A program made the translations under genes and the position numbers. 64,000 bases of DNA from Orientallactaga sibirica. Its lineage: Eukaryota; Chordata; Mammalia; Rodentia; Dipodidae. Shown here piece after piece: positions 11,316 through 22,627 of this stretch; the stretch's first letter is position 1; every line of letters begins with the position of its first letter. Location: the NCBI GenBank assembly GCA_036365145.1, contig JAEOAD010000024.1:16927501-16991500 (forward strand), given 5' to 3'. The notes beneath the pieces are model-generated. The model did no database searches, was not told where the DNA came from, and worked only from the letters and a program-made list of their open reading frames with translations.

Positions 11316-11516
11316 CAGAAGGGATTCTGACTCTGAGAATGAGGACTCGGGCTTGGACAAACCCTCCAGCATTTTTAGTAGAATACTAAAGGCCGAGCAT
11401 AGGTTAGACAGCAGCTGCCAAAGACCTTCACTTTTGCTGGAACTAGCGACCAAACGGGCCATCGGGTCACGGGACCCCCACGCAGCCAGGAGAAGTGGTG
11501 CTTTGGATGCATCCAG
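11316..11516 (+). CDS. Lmo7: Candidate LMO7 cassette exon, acidic-serine segment
   Basis: A 67-codon open stretch follows a long pyrimidine tract (CTCTTCTTCCTCCTTTTCTC, then CATGTCACTTCACAG) and ends at ATCCAG/GTGCCC. It is phase 2 on both sides like its neighbours. It encodes RRDSDSENEDSGLDKPSSIF followed by a basic segment (SRILKAEHRLDSSCQRPS). The acceptor is again a tandem (CACAG then CAG), so the start can be 11316 or 11319 in frame. I do not recall this peptide in the main human isoform, so it is an alternative exon by inference. A chance open frame with good splice sites cannot be excluded. Confidence 0.55.
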
Positions 11517-12109
11517 GTGCCCCTGCCTGCACGAGCTCCTTGCTTGGGATCCGGCCTCAGTCACCCTCTGCTCGCTTTGGCTGCTGCATTAACCTGGGCT
11601 CTGATTACGCTGAGTCATGGGGACTTAAAGACTTAGGACAAAAGCGTAACAGGTTAACATAGCTGCTTTCAGCGTGAGGGTGCTGCCTGTAGGAGTCAAT
11701 GTTCCGTTAGTACAGTAATATGCAAGACGGCATCTAGTTACATGTGACATTCCGAATGTGCTTTTTTAGAAACATTACCTAAATTTACAGCTGTGCTGTG
11801 CATGGAGATGCGGAGGAGTGAAATTCTTTTAGACAGAAGTTGGGAAGAGCGAGTCTGCAGAATGCAAAGGAAAAATATCCCCCAAGGTCTTTTATAAGGC
11901 TTTAAACCTGTTTGTGTTTTTCTGCTCATCGTTTATGGGTACTGTTGCATCAAGGGAATGATGCCAGGTCTTGAAACTGTCTAAGATCATGCTTCCTTCT
12001 CTAGTGGGGAGATGAGGCCAGTGGAGTTAATGGGATGAGGAAGTGTGTACAGAGGGTGGTGCTCGTGTGTGCGCTATGGAGTGTTCCAATCTGGGTTGTA
12101 GCTCAATCC

Positions 12110-12406
12110 CTTGGCCTGGACAATGTCCACCCATCCCCTGGCCTTGATAATGCCCACCTATCCCCTGGTCTTGACAATGCCCACCCATCTCCTGGCCTTG
12201 ATGATGCCCACCCATCCCCTGGCCCTGATAATGCCCACCCATCCCCTGGCCTTGACAAGGTCCACCAATCCTCTGGCCTTGATAATGCCCACCCATCCCC
12301 TGGCCTTGACAGTGTCCACCCATCCCCTGGCCTTGATAATGCCCACCCTTCCCCTGGCCATGATAATGCCCACCCATCCCCTGGCCCTGATAATGCCCAC
12401 ATTTGC
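12110..12406. repeat. 27-bp minisatellite, 11 copies, intronic
   Basis: Eleven tandem units of 27 bp, consensus CCTGGCCTTGATAATGCCCA plus CCCATCC, fill this stretch. The unit length is a multiple of three and there are few stops, so several frames on both strands stay open. It lies between the candidate exon at 11316 and the exon at 12614. No splice signals mark it as coding. Confidence 0.95.
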
Positions 12407-12613
12407 TGGAAGGACACCGTGTTCTTGCTTCCTGAGATGATACCCAGGAAGTCATGGAAAATAGAATTCAACATTTATCTTGCTTGCACGACTCCATCCC
12501 ATGGCTCCTAAAATAACTCACCTCTGCTAAGCGGCTAGTTGGTCTGCTGCCTAATTGCATTTCTCCTCATACTTAGTAAAATTCTCCCTTCCTTTTTCTT
12601 TTCTGTGCTTCAG

Positions 12614-13333
12614 TCAGTTTTTATTGCTTCAGGCCCTTCAAACATACTCTGATGACATCTTGTCTTCCGAAACAAATGTCCGAATCGATCCCACTGCTGG
12701 CCCCAGGCTTATAACACGCAGAAAGAATCTCCCTCACGCATCAGGCTGTGGAGGAGATAACCTTGAGATGCCAGCCCTGGATCCTGACTTAGAAAATGAT
12801 GATTTCTTTGTCAGAAAAACCGGGGCTTTCCGTGCAAATCCATGTGTCCTTCGAGCCTTTGAAGACTTTAGAAGGTTCTCTGAACAGGACGATCCAGTAG
12901 AACGAGATATAATTTTGCAATGCCGTGAAGGTGAACTTGTCCTTCCAGATTTAGAAAAAGATGATATGATTGTTCGCCGAATTCCAGCTCAGAGGAAAGA
13001 AGTGCCCCTGTCTGGGGCCCCCGATAAATACCATCCAGTCCCTTTCCCCGAACCCTGGACTCTGCCTCCGGAAATTCAGGCAAAATTTCTCTGCGTCCTG
13101 GAAAGGACATGTCCCGCCAAAGACAGAAGCAGCAGCTGTAGAGTGTTAGTCCCTTCCTACCGGCAGAAGAAAGATGACATGTTGACTCGCAAGATCCAGT
13201 CTTGGCAGCTGGGCTCTGCTCTGCCCCCCATCAGTTTCATGCCTGGCCCCTGCAGTGAAGCCGACCTGCAGAAGTGGGAGGCCATCCGGGAGGCCAGCCG
13301 ACGCAGGCACAGGAAACGGCTCATGGTGGAGAG
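12614..13333 (+). CDS. Lmo7: LMO7 large exon, DUF4757-type core
   Basis: This 720-nt exon begins QFLLLQALQTYSDDILSSE and contains three DD-x-x-x-R motifs: LENDDFFVRKTG, LEKDDMIVRRIP and QKKDDMLTRKIQ. Between the last two lie SGAPDKYHPVPFPEPWTLPP and IQAKFLCVLERTCP. It ends in a basic helix (WEAIREASRRRHRKRLMVE). The acceptor is GTGCTTCAG and the donor is GAGAG/GTTAGC. Phases are 2 and 2. This is the strongest match to the LMO7/LIMCH1 central domain in the window. The function of that domain is not established to my knowledge. Confidence 0.95.
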
Positions 13334-13383
13334 GTTAGCGTGTGTTTCTGCAAGGATTTGGTTTGTCATAGGTGGTCTTGTGC

Positions 13384-13411
13384 AAAAAAACAAAACAAAA
13401 CAAAACAAAAA
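13384..13411. repeat. (CAAAA)n microsatellite
   Basis: CAAAA units start about 50 bp after the donor of the large exon. Confidence 0.9.
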
Positions 13412-13507
13412 AGCCGCATCAGATTGCTGACCTCTGCATGTCGTGTGCTGGTTTGAAGTCTCCTGTCCAAATTTCTTTGGCTTTTTGAAACTTTTAGTCC
13501 CTTCATG

Positions 13508-13509
<2 letters not shown>

Positions 13510-13544
<35 letters not shown>
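13510..13544. repeat. Poly(A) run, 35 bases
   Basis: An uninterrupted A35 run; no SINE body precedes it, so its origin is unclear. Confidence 0.95.
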
Positions 13545-13545
<1 letters not shown>

Positions 13546-14287
13546 ACAATTTCATACTGGTTAGGTATATATACAAATCTTGTCTCTGGTGTTTTTAAGT
13601 TTCTAGCATTGTTCTGCAGTATGGTTTCATAAAAATATTTCACAATTGTGTGTGTGGACTTCTGTTCCCATGTCCAGGCATTTCTGTGGTAGTCTGGTGA
13701 AATTTGGTTTTTCATGTTGCTCACATTTTGCAGTGCTTGATTATTTTTCAGGTAAACATTTCCCTTAAAATATGACATTGCAAAAATCATTTAGCCTGAT
13801 TACTGTTTTTGACATAAGTGTCTTAGACTGCCAGTTTGTTACATTTTTATTTATAAAGTTGAGTGCAAAGTTCATTACAATGCATGAGTATTATTTGCTG
13901 TCTTGAATTCTATATGTATGCAGTTGTGGCTATTTTGGTGACACAAATGTTATGCAACTTGCCTTTTGGATGAATGTTCAGTTGGTTAAACTTGGCGATG
14001 GACAAACCTGATGCAACTGAACGATCTTCGAACTTAATTCCTCCCAGTGGGAGACCTTTTCAATGGGTTCATTGGCTCAGAGTAATTGAGAAAAAAAGTT
14101 GGTTTTGCTTGATCTGAGTTCCTTGAGATATAAGATTGATTAAAACTTGAAACCTAATTAAGTGGAGAAGAGGCAACCCATTCAGGTTTGTCCATCTGGT
14201 TAGATTCTACTTGAAGACATTGAATGTTTAGAATCTAGTACAACTGGAGAGAGTGACTCTTTAATTTTTGATTTTCTGGTTTCTTAG

Positions 14288-14317
14288 ACTCTTTCAAAAG
14301 ATGTATGGTGAGAATGG
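14288..14317 (+). CDS. Lmo7: LMO7 30-nt microexon (LFQKMYGEN)
   Basis: A 30-nt exon lies between a TTTCTTAG acceptor and a consensus GG/GTAAGT donor. Joined to the preceding AG it reads R-LFQKMYGEN-G. Human LMO7 carries LFQKIYGENG at this place, so the match is clear although the exon is too short to detect by coding statistics. It is phase 2 on both sides. As I recall, it follows either the large exon or, in shorter isoforms, the exon ending at 9264. Confidence 0.88.
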
Positions 14318-14867
14318 GTAAGTTTTATGGTTCACAGTAAAAAAAAACTCTTCATATTGTTTGTCTGTTTTGTGTAACTTCCTGCATTTCTATCCTGGCA
14401 TGTCACTAAATGGGGGTGCCATGTGCAGTGCATGAGACATTAAAATGGGAAGGTTTTATTAACTTTGCGACCTCATGGCATTGTGTTTCTATCTGAACAC
14501 CTACTGCATGAAATGCTACCTAAAGCCATCGTTTTTGTTTTATTATACATTTGAAATTTAACGCTATCTCCCCTTTCCTTTGTAAAATTTAATAATGACA
14601 AGTAATGAGCATTTACCTAAGACTATGTATGTTTATGACTTTGGTATTTTATTGCTAAACAGACTTATGTTTCATGGTTGTTAAAGCCCTCAACATTATA
14701 TTTTAGAAAGTCTGATGGAAAAAGACAGTCTTCACTCAAATTTAGAATTCACGCAGTTGGCACAATTCATGTACTTACCTCACTGGCAGCTTGGTTAGTG
14801 GGGATGGTGAGTGTTCTCTGCCATCCACTAGTATTAGGAGTGCGTTCACGATTCCTGATTAAGGTAG

Positions 14868-15076
14868 TTTTTTTATTTTTATTTTGGAGAGAGACACAGA
14901 GCGAGACAGAGAGAGAGGGAGAGGAAGACAGATAGAGATGGGCGTGCCAGCAGCCTCTTAGCTGCTGTGAACGAAATCCAGATGTGTGCGCCCCCTTGTG
15001 GTCAGGTATGGCATTGCGCCCTTGCGTCACTTTGCATCTGGCTAAACGTGGGACCTGGAGATTGGACCGCTGGAGA
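14868..15076 (-). mobile_element. DIP-like SINE, long form, 5' truncated
   Basis: Tail and body are present (GAGACACAGAGCGAGACAGA, GCCTCTTAGCTGCTGTGAAC) but the tRNA-like head is missing after GGACCTGGAGATTGG. Confidence 0.85.
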
Positions 15077-15537
15077 TTGGATAACTGAAATCTGAAAGGC
15101 AGTCATTAATTTTTAACTCCACATCACCAGGCTTTCTGCAACTTTGTGAATATTATTGCAAACAGTTTTGAGGAAGAGGGTTTCAAAGTCAATGGCTGAG
15201 GTTCTTCCCCTGCCATGTTTTATTTCATCGCTAAAGAACCTTTGCTTTTGATACTTCAGAAATTTTTAGATGCTACCAAAATTACCATTTAGGGTAGAAT
15301 AACTATTCTAGATGCTGAAGATGTAATTGAGTGATGGGAAATCTACTGAGAAAACTTTCTTAGGCACTTACTTTAAAAGTCAGGCTTCCAGCAGGTTCCC
15401 AGGGAGCCCCATGAAGGCATGCTATCCTCTATCCTGAGCCTATTGTACTTGGAGTGTTTCCATCACTGAGGGTGAACAAGGAAGTCTTTAGCACGGCATT
15501 TAAATAACCACTAATTCCTCATAGAGAAGTTGTTTTA

Positions 15538-15771
15538 GGGCTGGAGGGATGGCTTAGCAGTTAAGGCATTTGCCTGCAAAGCCAAAGGACCCAGGTTCGA
15601 TTCCCCAGGACCCACATAAGCCAGATAGATGCACAAGGTAGCACGTGCATCTGGAGTTCGTCTGCAGTGGCTGGAGGCCCTGGTGCACCTATTCTCTCTG
15701 TCTGTCTTTCTGTCTCTCTTTCTCTCTCTCTCTGACTCTCTCAAATAAATAAATTAAATAAATAAATAAGT
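15538..15771 (+). mobile_element. DIP-like SINE, near consensus
   Basis: GGGCTGGAGGGATGGCTTAG head, GGTTCGATTCCCC B box, (CT)n and AAATAAAT tail. Target-site duplication AAGTTGTTTTA at 15527-15537 and 15773-15783. Confidence 0.95.
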
Positions 15772-16021
15772 AAAGTTGTTTTATCTTTTTGCAGCTTCAA
15801 GCATTTTAAATAATTTTCAGCAAGAATTTTAATTTGTAAAATCACATTTGACTTGATAACATCAAGTCTTGTGAATGATCAATTCTCTTCAAGGGATGTT
15901 AAGGACCCAAAGTCTAAAGAGTTGGGGGGCATGTAAACACGCCTTCCCACTTCTCTTACCTGACTGCGTATGCTCCTTTCAGTGAACGGGGAGGAGGGTA
16001 TTAGGTGACTGAGTTACCTTT

Positions 16022-16120
16022 AGCTGGAGTGTAGGCTCAGTGCTAGAGTTTGTGCCTGCTATGCATGAGGTTGTCTTAGGTTCAATCTCTAATACGCGCC
16101 CTCACCAAAGAAAGAGGAAA
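16022..16120 (+). mobile_element. ID-type SINE, divergent
   Basis: GCTCAGTGCTAGAGTTTGTG, GCATGAGGTTGTCTTAGGTT and CAATCTCTAATAC, followed by an A-rich stretch. Confidence 0.65.
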
Positions 16121-16504
16121 CTAAATACCAAGCCTCAGAATGCTGGAGATTTTTCCAACTATAGTAATCAGCAGCAAATGCTTGTGGTAGACAATTCCAA
16201 GGTGGTTGTTTGGAGAGTGCAGTATTTGTTTTCAAGGCTATTGAGCCTCCCACCATTCAGTACACTGCCAAGGTAACTATACAAATAAAGCAAGATAATC
16301 TGTAAGTTGAGACTGGCGAATAACATATGCCTTGTCAAATAATGGAACCTAATGTGTCTTTAGAAAACTCAACTGTGTTTAAGAGCAGTTGCAATCAAAC
16401 TTGTCATGTAGGACGTTTTTTCCCCCTCTGTGCTTTCTCAGTTACCAGTGCTTTTCCTATGTTGAACTCCTGCAAAGAAAACAGATAAAATTCAAATTGT
16501 ATTA

Positions 16505-16685
16505 TATATAGAATTTTTTTTAAGAGAGAGAGAGAATGAATACCAGGGCCTCTAGCCACTGCAAATGAACTCCAGACACATGTGCTACCTTGTGCATCTG
16601 GCTTTGCGTGGGTGCTAGGGAATCAAACCTGGGTCATTAGGCTTTGCAGGCAAGTGCCTTAACCACTGAACCATCTTTCCAGCCC
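16505..16685 (-). mobile_element. DIP-like SINE
   Basis: Short (GA)n, ACCAGGGCCTCTAGCCACTG, GCCTTAACCACTGAACCATC and TTTCCAGCCC. Confidence 0.88.
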
Positions 16686-17307
16686 GACGTATAGGATTTG
16701 TTTCATGTTTATGCTGGATGAGCTCTTTGTGAGCATAATATTCTGAAAAGCATTGCTGCCTGACGTCTTGTAATTGAAAAATACCAGCCTGTTGTATGAA
16801 TGTTTTCTTCTTGGTTAGGGTCCATTGAAAGAGAAATGTGTAATATTTTTTAAGTTCTTTGACTATTAAGTTCTAGCTTGCTTGTTTAATTTTTGTCTTG
16901 TTTTTGCTAGGGACGGGCCTTTTGCATGCTAAGCAAGTGTTCCTCTCTTTCCTAAGCTTTCATTTGGCATGTAACATGTGTTAGTTTAATATTATTAAGA
17001 TGCTTTGTACAGCTATCAGTTCTCATGTGTGTGTCTTTGTGTTGCATGGATTTACACCTTGCACTTCTATGAAGTTTGGAAATTTAGTCACATGGCCTGT
17101 TCACGTAAGCTTGTTAATGTTACATAAAAATTTGTTGTATGAATGCATGGAAACATCTTGTAATGTGATTATGCCACTGAATCTGCTATCAGTATATCAC
17201 AGGAAATAAATGCTAATTATATGTGAAGTTGTAGTCAGACAACTAGGACAGTTTTATTTTTCTTAAAGATTTTGGCCCAAAGATTTTTTATAATTATTCA
17301 GATATAA

Positions 17308-17310
<3 letters not shown>

Positions 17311-17338
<28 letters not shown>
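17311..17338. repeat. Poly(A) run
   Basis: About 28 consecutive A bases, then GGAAGGAAAAAAA. Confidence 0.95.
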
Positions 17339-17987
17339 GGAAGGAAAAAAATTAAAGTTCATGTGGGTTACTCTTTTTGGGGACTTTTTTCTCACCCTGG
17401 GGCTATTACTTTTTAATAGTAATAGTAATGATACTGTTTATTATAACAACCATGTATGTGTGTGTATGTGCTCACTATTAATATCACCATTAACATTTAG
17501 TGCTTTGTACATGCCTTACCACACACAGGATAGCCACGCCCAAAAAACCAGCAAATAATTTTGACTCTCAAATGTCAAGAGTACGGCTGTTGAGAAACTG
17601 TATTTAGTTGATAAATTTGTAAATGGAAAATCATTGCTCTGAGGTCTTATTCTAGTTTAAGGTCATTTAAAAGCATCTCATACATATTGATTGTCAAAGC
17701 ATCACACATAGCTTTTAAAACTGATGGCTCACCACAGAGTCCAGTAATTCCCAAGGGAAGTATATTCAAAGGTATATAAATAAGTATATTCATCTTTGCT
17801 TTCAAAGCTGGAGACCCCCCAACTTAGCATTGTGGACTGCAACTTTCCCATAGGTGGAGACTCTGAGTGACAGAACCAAACCTGTGCTGGGCTGCCTGAG
17901 CTCATGTGTGGTACTGCAACCATACCACAACCCCTCACCAGCTTAATATCATACTATTAATCACCATAAGGATAAAATGCATTCTTT

Positions 17988-18216
17988 TTTTTTGTTTTAT
18001 TTTTATTTATTTATTTATTTGAGAGCAACAGACAGAGAAAGAGGCAGATAGATAGAGATTGGACGCGCCAGGGCACCCAGCCACTACAAATGAACTCCAG
18101 ATGCCTGCGCCTCCTTTGTACATCTTGCTTATGTGGATCCTGAAGAATCGAGCCTCAAACCTGGATCCTTAGGCTTCACAGGCAAGCGCTTAACCACTAA
18201 GCCATCTCTCCAGGCC
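17988..18216 (-). mobile_element. DIP-like SINE
   Basis: The 15-bp target-site duplication TAAAATGCATTCTTT at 17973-17987 and 18217-18231 fixes the borders exactly. Confidence 0.95.
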
Positions 18217-19117
18217 TAAAATGCATTCTTTACCATCTGGCTGAGAGAATTCCTTCACCTCACCGTTCTAGATGTTATCAAGTGGTATGGGCTAACCTCT
18301 CTAACTGGAAATGTCTTAGAGTGTTAAACTTCCAGAAGGTCTTGTTCAGTGATATTTCCTTTAATAAGAATTAGTACAAAATACCAGTTATTTAAAAAAA
18401 AATGTAATCAATGCAACCTAACCCACTTCTCATCACATAACTGATGGGGATCTGATGTTTGTACAATGGCTGCAAGCTTGTGCTGTCTTGTCTCCCGCTA
18501 GTGCTCATGAAGCCAGCTGTGGAGTGTGCTTCAGGTCTAGTGGTGTGACTTTATATACTTAGGAAACACACTGTGCTCACGTTCCTGCCTTCATAGGGGC
18601 TCTTCCACTACTCTAACCCATGTTTGCTTCACCCCCTGGGTGTCAGGCTGTGCTCAGTGCCAGGGGATGAGTGGAGCCTCGCCTTGGATGAGCATGCCAT
18701 ATGGAAGGTGTATGTTAATGCTTCCTGTCCACTGAGAGGAGGGTAAAAGCCGGCATAGGAGGCTGTGGGCCAATATGGATGACCCCGCCTTCCTCTCACT
18801 AAAATTTTACTGGTGTGAATCAGCCTTTCTATTTTGGTTCTGAATTTTATGCAGCTTTACGTGTTGCATGTCCTGCTCCATCCCCACCCTCATGCCTGGG
18901 ACATGGACATTTGCATCACGTTTCTTAGTGAATATTGTTGTGCCAGCCCAAATAGCCTCATTCCTTGTCAGTATGGCTTAGGCGAACTTCTATATTCTCA
19001 AGTTCACACAGATCACTTTGATATGTAGTCACACCTAGTAAGATGTATATTATGTTCATAGATTCATATATTTTTGCTTGTAGACTGTATCTGTAATTTA
19101 TTCCTTCCTATATTGAA

Positions 19118-19361
19118 ACTTTTTATTTGAGAGAGAGACAGAAAGAGAGAGAGACAGAGAGGATGATACACAGAGAGAGAGAATGGGTGTGCCAGCGGCC
19201 TCTCAGCCACTGTGAATGAACTCCAGATGCATGCACCCCCTTGTGGGCAAGTGTGGCATTTTGCTCTTTTGTGTCTGGCTAAATGTGGGACCTGGAGATA
19301 AAACGGGCTTTCTTAGGCTTGGCAGGCAGGCACCTTAACTGCTAAGCCATCTCTCCAGCCT
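19118..19361 (-). mobile_element. DIP-like SINE, long form
   Basis: (GA)n at left, GTGGGCAAGTGTGGCATTTT block, and TAAGCCATCTCTCCAGCC at right. Confidence 0.9.
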
Positions 19362-21148
19362 TATATTAGTAACTTTCTATAAAACTTTAGAGAATAGTCA
19401 TACTTTCTTGCAGAACAAATCAGAAATATTATGATTATGATGAGACTTGCTGCCTCCTTAGTACGTATACTTCTATATCTGCATGCATCATTCCAAGCAA
19501 CGTATGGCTTGTGAGGTAGATAGTCCTCGTATGAACTAGGCACTATTGTGAACACTGTATAACAGGAAGCCAGGTACTACGTGCCAGGAAGGAAATATAA
19601 CTGAAACACTTGAGGATCTGAGAGGAGGGGCAGGCCACTTGTCATGTGAAGGAGCCAGGAAGACTTCTTCCACATAGTAGTATACTATTTAGGTCACTAA
19701 TTGAACACATTTGAGGAGCACTTGCCAATGAGCTGTCCTTCATTTTAAGTTGAAACAATGAATGATGCGGCTACAGCTTTATAATCTTCTAAGACAAATT
19801 AAGCATTCTTATGGTGATAAATAGCATAAAGAGAGTAAAGATAGGGTGAGCCAAGGAGAGGCATTCACAGTGTCATCTATGGAGGTCAGGGAAGCAGGCT
19901 CTTGAGTTTAACCAGAAGTGAGAAATAAGCTATGTCTTTCTGGGTACAAAGCATTCCAGGCCAATTAAAGTGTGAGGGGAGAAGTGAGTGGCATGAGAAT
20001 GAGCAAGGAGGCCACTTGGCAGGAGGAGAGTGAGAGGGGCATTGTAGTGGAGATGAGCATGAACCACTAGGCAAGGTCCAGATGATGTCAGATTACGAAG
20101 GTCTTGGAAGAACCCGCTTTGAATTTGAGCAAGATGGAAGGTATGGATTGGAGTGGTGACTGTAGAAGAGGTAAGAGGTGGTGTTATATAACACACATAT
20201 ATGTAGAGAAAGAAAGAACAGAGTGACAGAATTTTAGATGAGACCACTGATAGGAGAAAAAGAAGAATTCAGATGCCTCCAAGACTTTTGACTTCAAGTG
20301 TTGGAGTTTGAGATTTAAAAAAAGGACATGAGTGGGCTGTGGAAGAGACAGTCTTGTGGTTAAGCCTGATAGGCTTCCATGTACAGAACAGAGTTGTATA
20401 ATCCATCCAGAGGTTAGTCCAGCTGGGAACTTGGGTAGTATTTTAATGGGCTTATCCACTGCTGTTCAAGGGCTTTTGAAGTAGAGGGAGCATTTGAGGA
20501 AAGGCCTTCTCTGATGAGAATTTAAGCAGCTCTTTGGGAAATCCAGCTAAGGGTTGCCTGTGCTCGGGTCAAGGCTGTTGGCAATGGAAGTGGAAAGAAA
20601 GAGACACTGAATGAGAAGACTTGATAACAAATTGAAAGTGGGGAGAAGGGGGAAACAAAAGTGCAAAATGGTTCTTGGTTTCACACGGGGATGACTGGAA
20701 GGCAGGTACCACCATTAGCCACGATAAGAAGAAAAGCAGGTTTGAGAATGGCTACATTGTCAGTAGTCACGTCGTTAGTGCAATACAGTTTACAAAATCC
20801 TTGCTAGACACAATTTCAGTGGGGGTCTCTATAGTTGAGATGCCTAGGGCTAACCATGTAGAAATGCCTATTGAAGAGCAAGTGGAAATGGCTCAGAGAG
20901 CAGGCCCTAGGCTCTAGCCTTCAGTCACTAGCATCAAAATTATAGTTGTGCTCCTGAGCTAGCTAAGGGTGAGCGTGTTATGAAGAAAATGTGATGGAAG
21001 AATTGGGGAGAAGGCAGTTTAAATCTTTAGGTACTCAGGAAGACCAAGCTTCTTTTGTAATGAAGTGTGGCTGGTTATAGTCGAGATAGACTCAGAAGTG
21101 CAATAATGAAAAGCACCTGGAAGACCTAACATTTAAAAGTTCAGTCTC

Positions 21149-21300
21149 GGCCTGGCGTGGTGATGCACGTCTTTAATCCCAGCACTCAGGAGGCAGAGAT
21201 AGGAGGATCGCCGTGAATTCAAGGCCACCCTGAGAATACAGAGTGAATTCCAGGTCAGCTGGGCTAGGGTGAGACCCTACAATGGCAATTAAAGAAAAAA
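21149..21300 (+). mobile_element. B1 SINE in nested cluster
   Basis: GGCCTGGCGTGGTGATGCAC head and an A-rich tail. The upstream target-site copy AAAAGTTCAGTCTC is at 21135-21148. Confidence 0.93.
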
Positions 21301-21308
21301 AAAAGTTC

Positions 21309-21570
21309 GGGCTGGAGAGATTGCTTAGTGGTTAAGGCACCTGCCTGCTACGCTTAAGAACCTGGTTCCAATCTCCAGGTCCCACGTTTAGCCAGATGCA
21401 AAGTGATGCAAGGGTGCAATGCCGCACTTGCCCACAAGGGGGCGCACACATCTGGATTTCGTTCGCAGCAGCTGAGAGGCTGCTGGCGCACCCATCTCTA
21501 TCTGTCTCCTTCTCCCTCTCTGTCTATCTCTGTGTCTCTCTCCAAAAATAAATAAAAATAATTAAAAAAA
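21309..21570 (+). mobile_element. DIP-like SINE, long form, in the B1 target-site duplication
   Basis: It lies between AAAAGTTC (21301-21308) and AAAAGTTCAGTCTC (21571-21584), so it inserted into the 3' target-site copy of the preceding B1. Confidence 0.93.
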
Positions 21571-21787
21571 AAAAGTTCAGTCTCCCCGATTCCTACCTGT
21601 TCTTCAGTGTTCTAGAACTTGACCCCTGGCCTTTCTGGGAGGCTGCCTACCATCTTCCATTTTCATTTGGCACTCAGCTTGACCTCTTGATGCACATGGG
21701 CACGTATTCATATCCACTGTCCCGCTCTGTTCATTGGGTGGTATCTTCTCTGTGCTTCTGAAGCTAAGGCTCAGCACATCTATGTGC

Positions 21788-22000
21788 AGGGGTAGGAGAG
21801 ATGGCTTAGTGGTCAAGGTGTTTGCCTGCAAAGCCCAAGGATCCACGTTTGCCTCTCCATATCTCACGTAATCCAGAAGCACAAAGGTGAGGTAGGCGCA
21901 AGGTCGCACATGCCCACTAGGTGGCAGACGCATCTAGAGTTTGATTGCAGTGGCTGAGGCCCCAGCGAGCCAATTCTCTCTCTCTCTTTCAAAAAAAAAG
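21788..22000 (+). mobile_element. DIP-like SINE, divergent
   Basis: GGGGTAGGAGAGATGGCTTA head, a GCGCAAGGTCGCACATGCCC middle and a (CT)n plus A-rich tail. Confidence 0.85.
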
Positions 22001-22627
22001 AATAGCTGATCACTGCCTTAGTGAAGGAAAAGGCAACTGAGGTGGTTTTAGGCACGTTCTGGGAAGCAGTCTGCGGGCCTCTGAGAGCATGTCCAGTGCA
22101 GTGATATAGTACCTCTTAGAGCATCAGGGAGGAGTTACAGCACATCTTTTCATGGTGTTGAACTTGAGGAGAAAATATCAGGTAATCACTAAATTATTTA
22201 GCAAGTGCCTAGACAAAGCTGCCAAACCTTAATAGGTTGTCTTTGGGGAGACAGATGACTAGAGTGGCTAATGATTATTTTTTTTCTGGAGTCATCTTAA
22301 TGTGGATTGACTCTTCCAGATACGAGCATTAGATTATGAATAATTGCAGGGTTAGAATTTTGCAGAGCGATTTGGGCCATTTTGTGAAAGAAAGGAAAAC
22401 AACAACAGCCAGAAACCCTCATGCCAGAGTTGAGTGCCAGGCTCTTGTTTCTACGTTTTGGAAAAACACCATTTATCTCTGTCGTACTATTTCAGTGGTA
22501 CTATCGCTCCAGCATCTAGGTAGTACAGCAGAAATTTAGGTGGAATTTCCAAATATAAGCCCAACCTTCACTTTAGGCCTCAGCCGAGCCGTGAGCACCT
22601 TGGTGACGGTGGTTGGTGTTATTTCAG

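Larger units (their letters stand above)
14318..22627. other. LMO7 intron, 8.3 kb
   Basis: It holds the listed SINEs. The stretches 18232-19117 and 19362-21134 are mostly unique, with no exon-like open frame bounded by good splice sites. Confidence 0.7.

Noticed and set aside
12555..12613. In-frame extension MHFSSYLVKFSLPFSFLCF upstream of the large exon
   Set aside because: It is the pyrimidine tract of the acceptor being translated; it is hydrophobic by composition only.
15538..15620. tRNA gene from A and B box sequence
   Set aside because: The boxes belong to a tRNA-derived SINE with a CT-rich body, A-rich tail and target-site duplications, repeated many times in the window.
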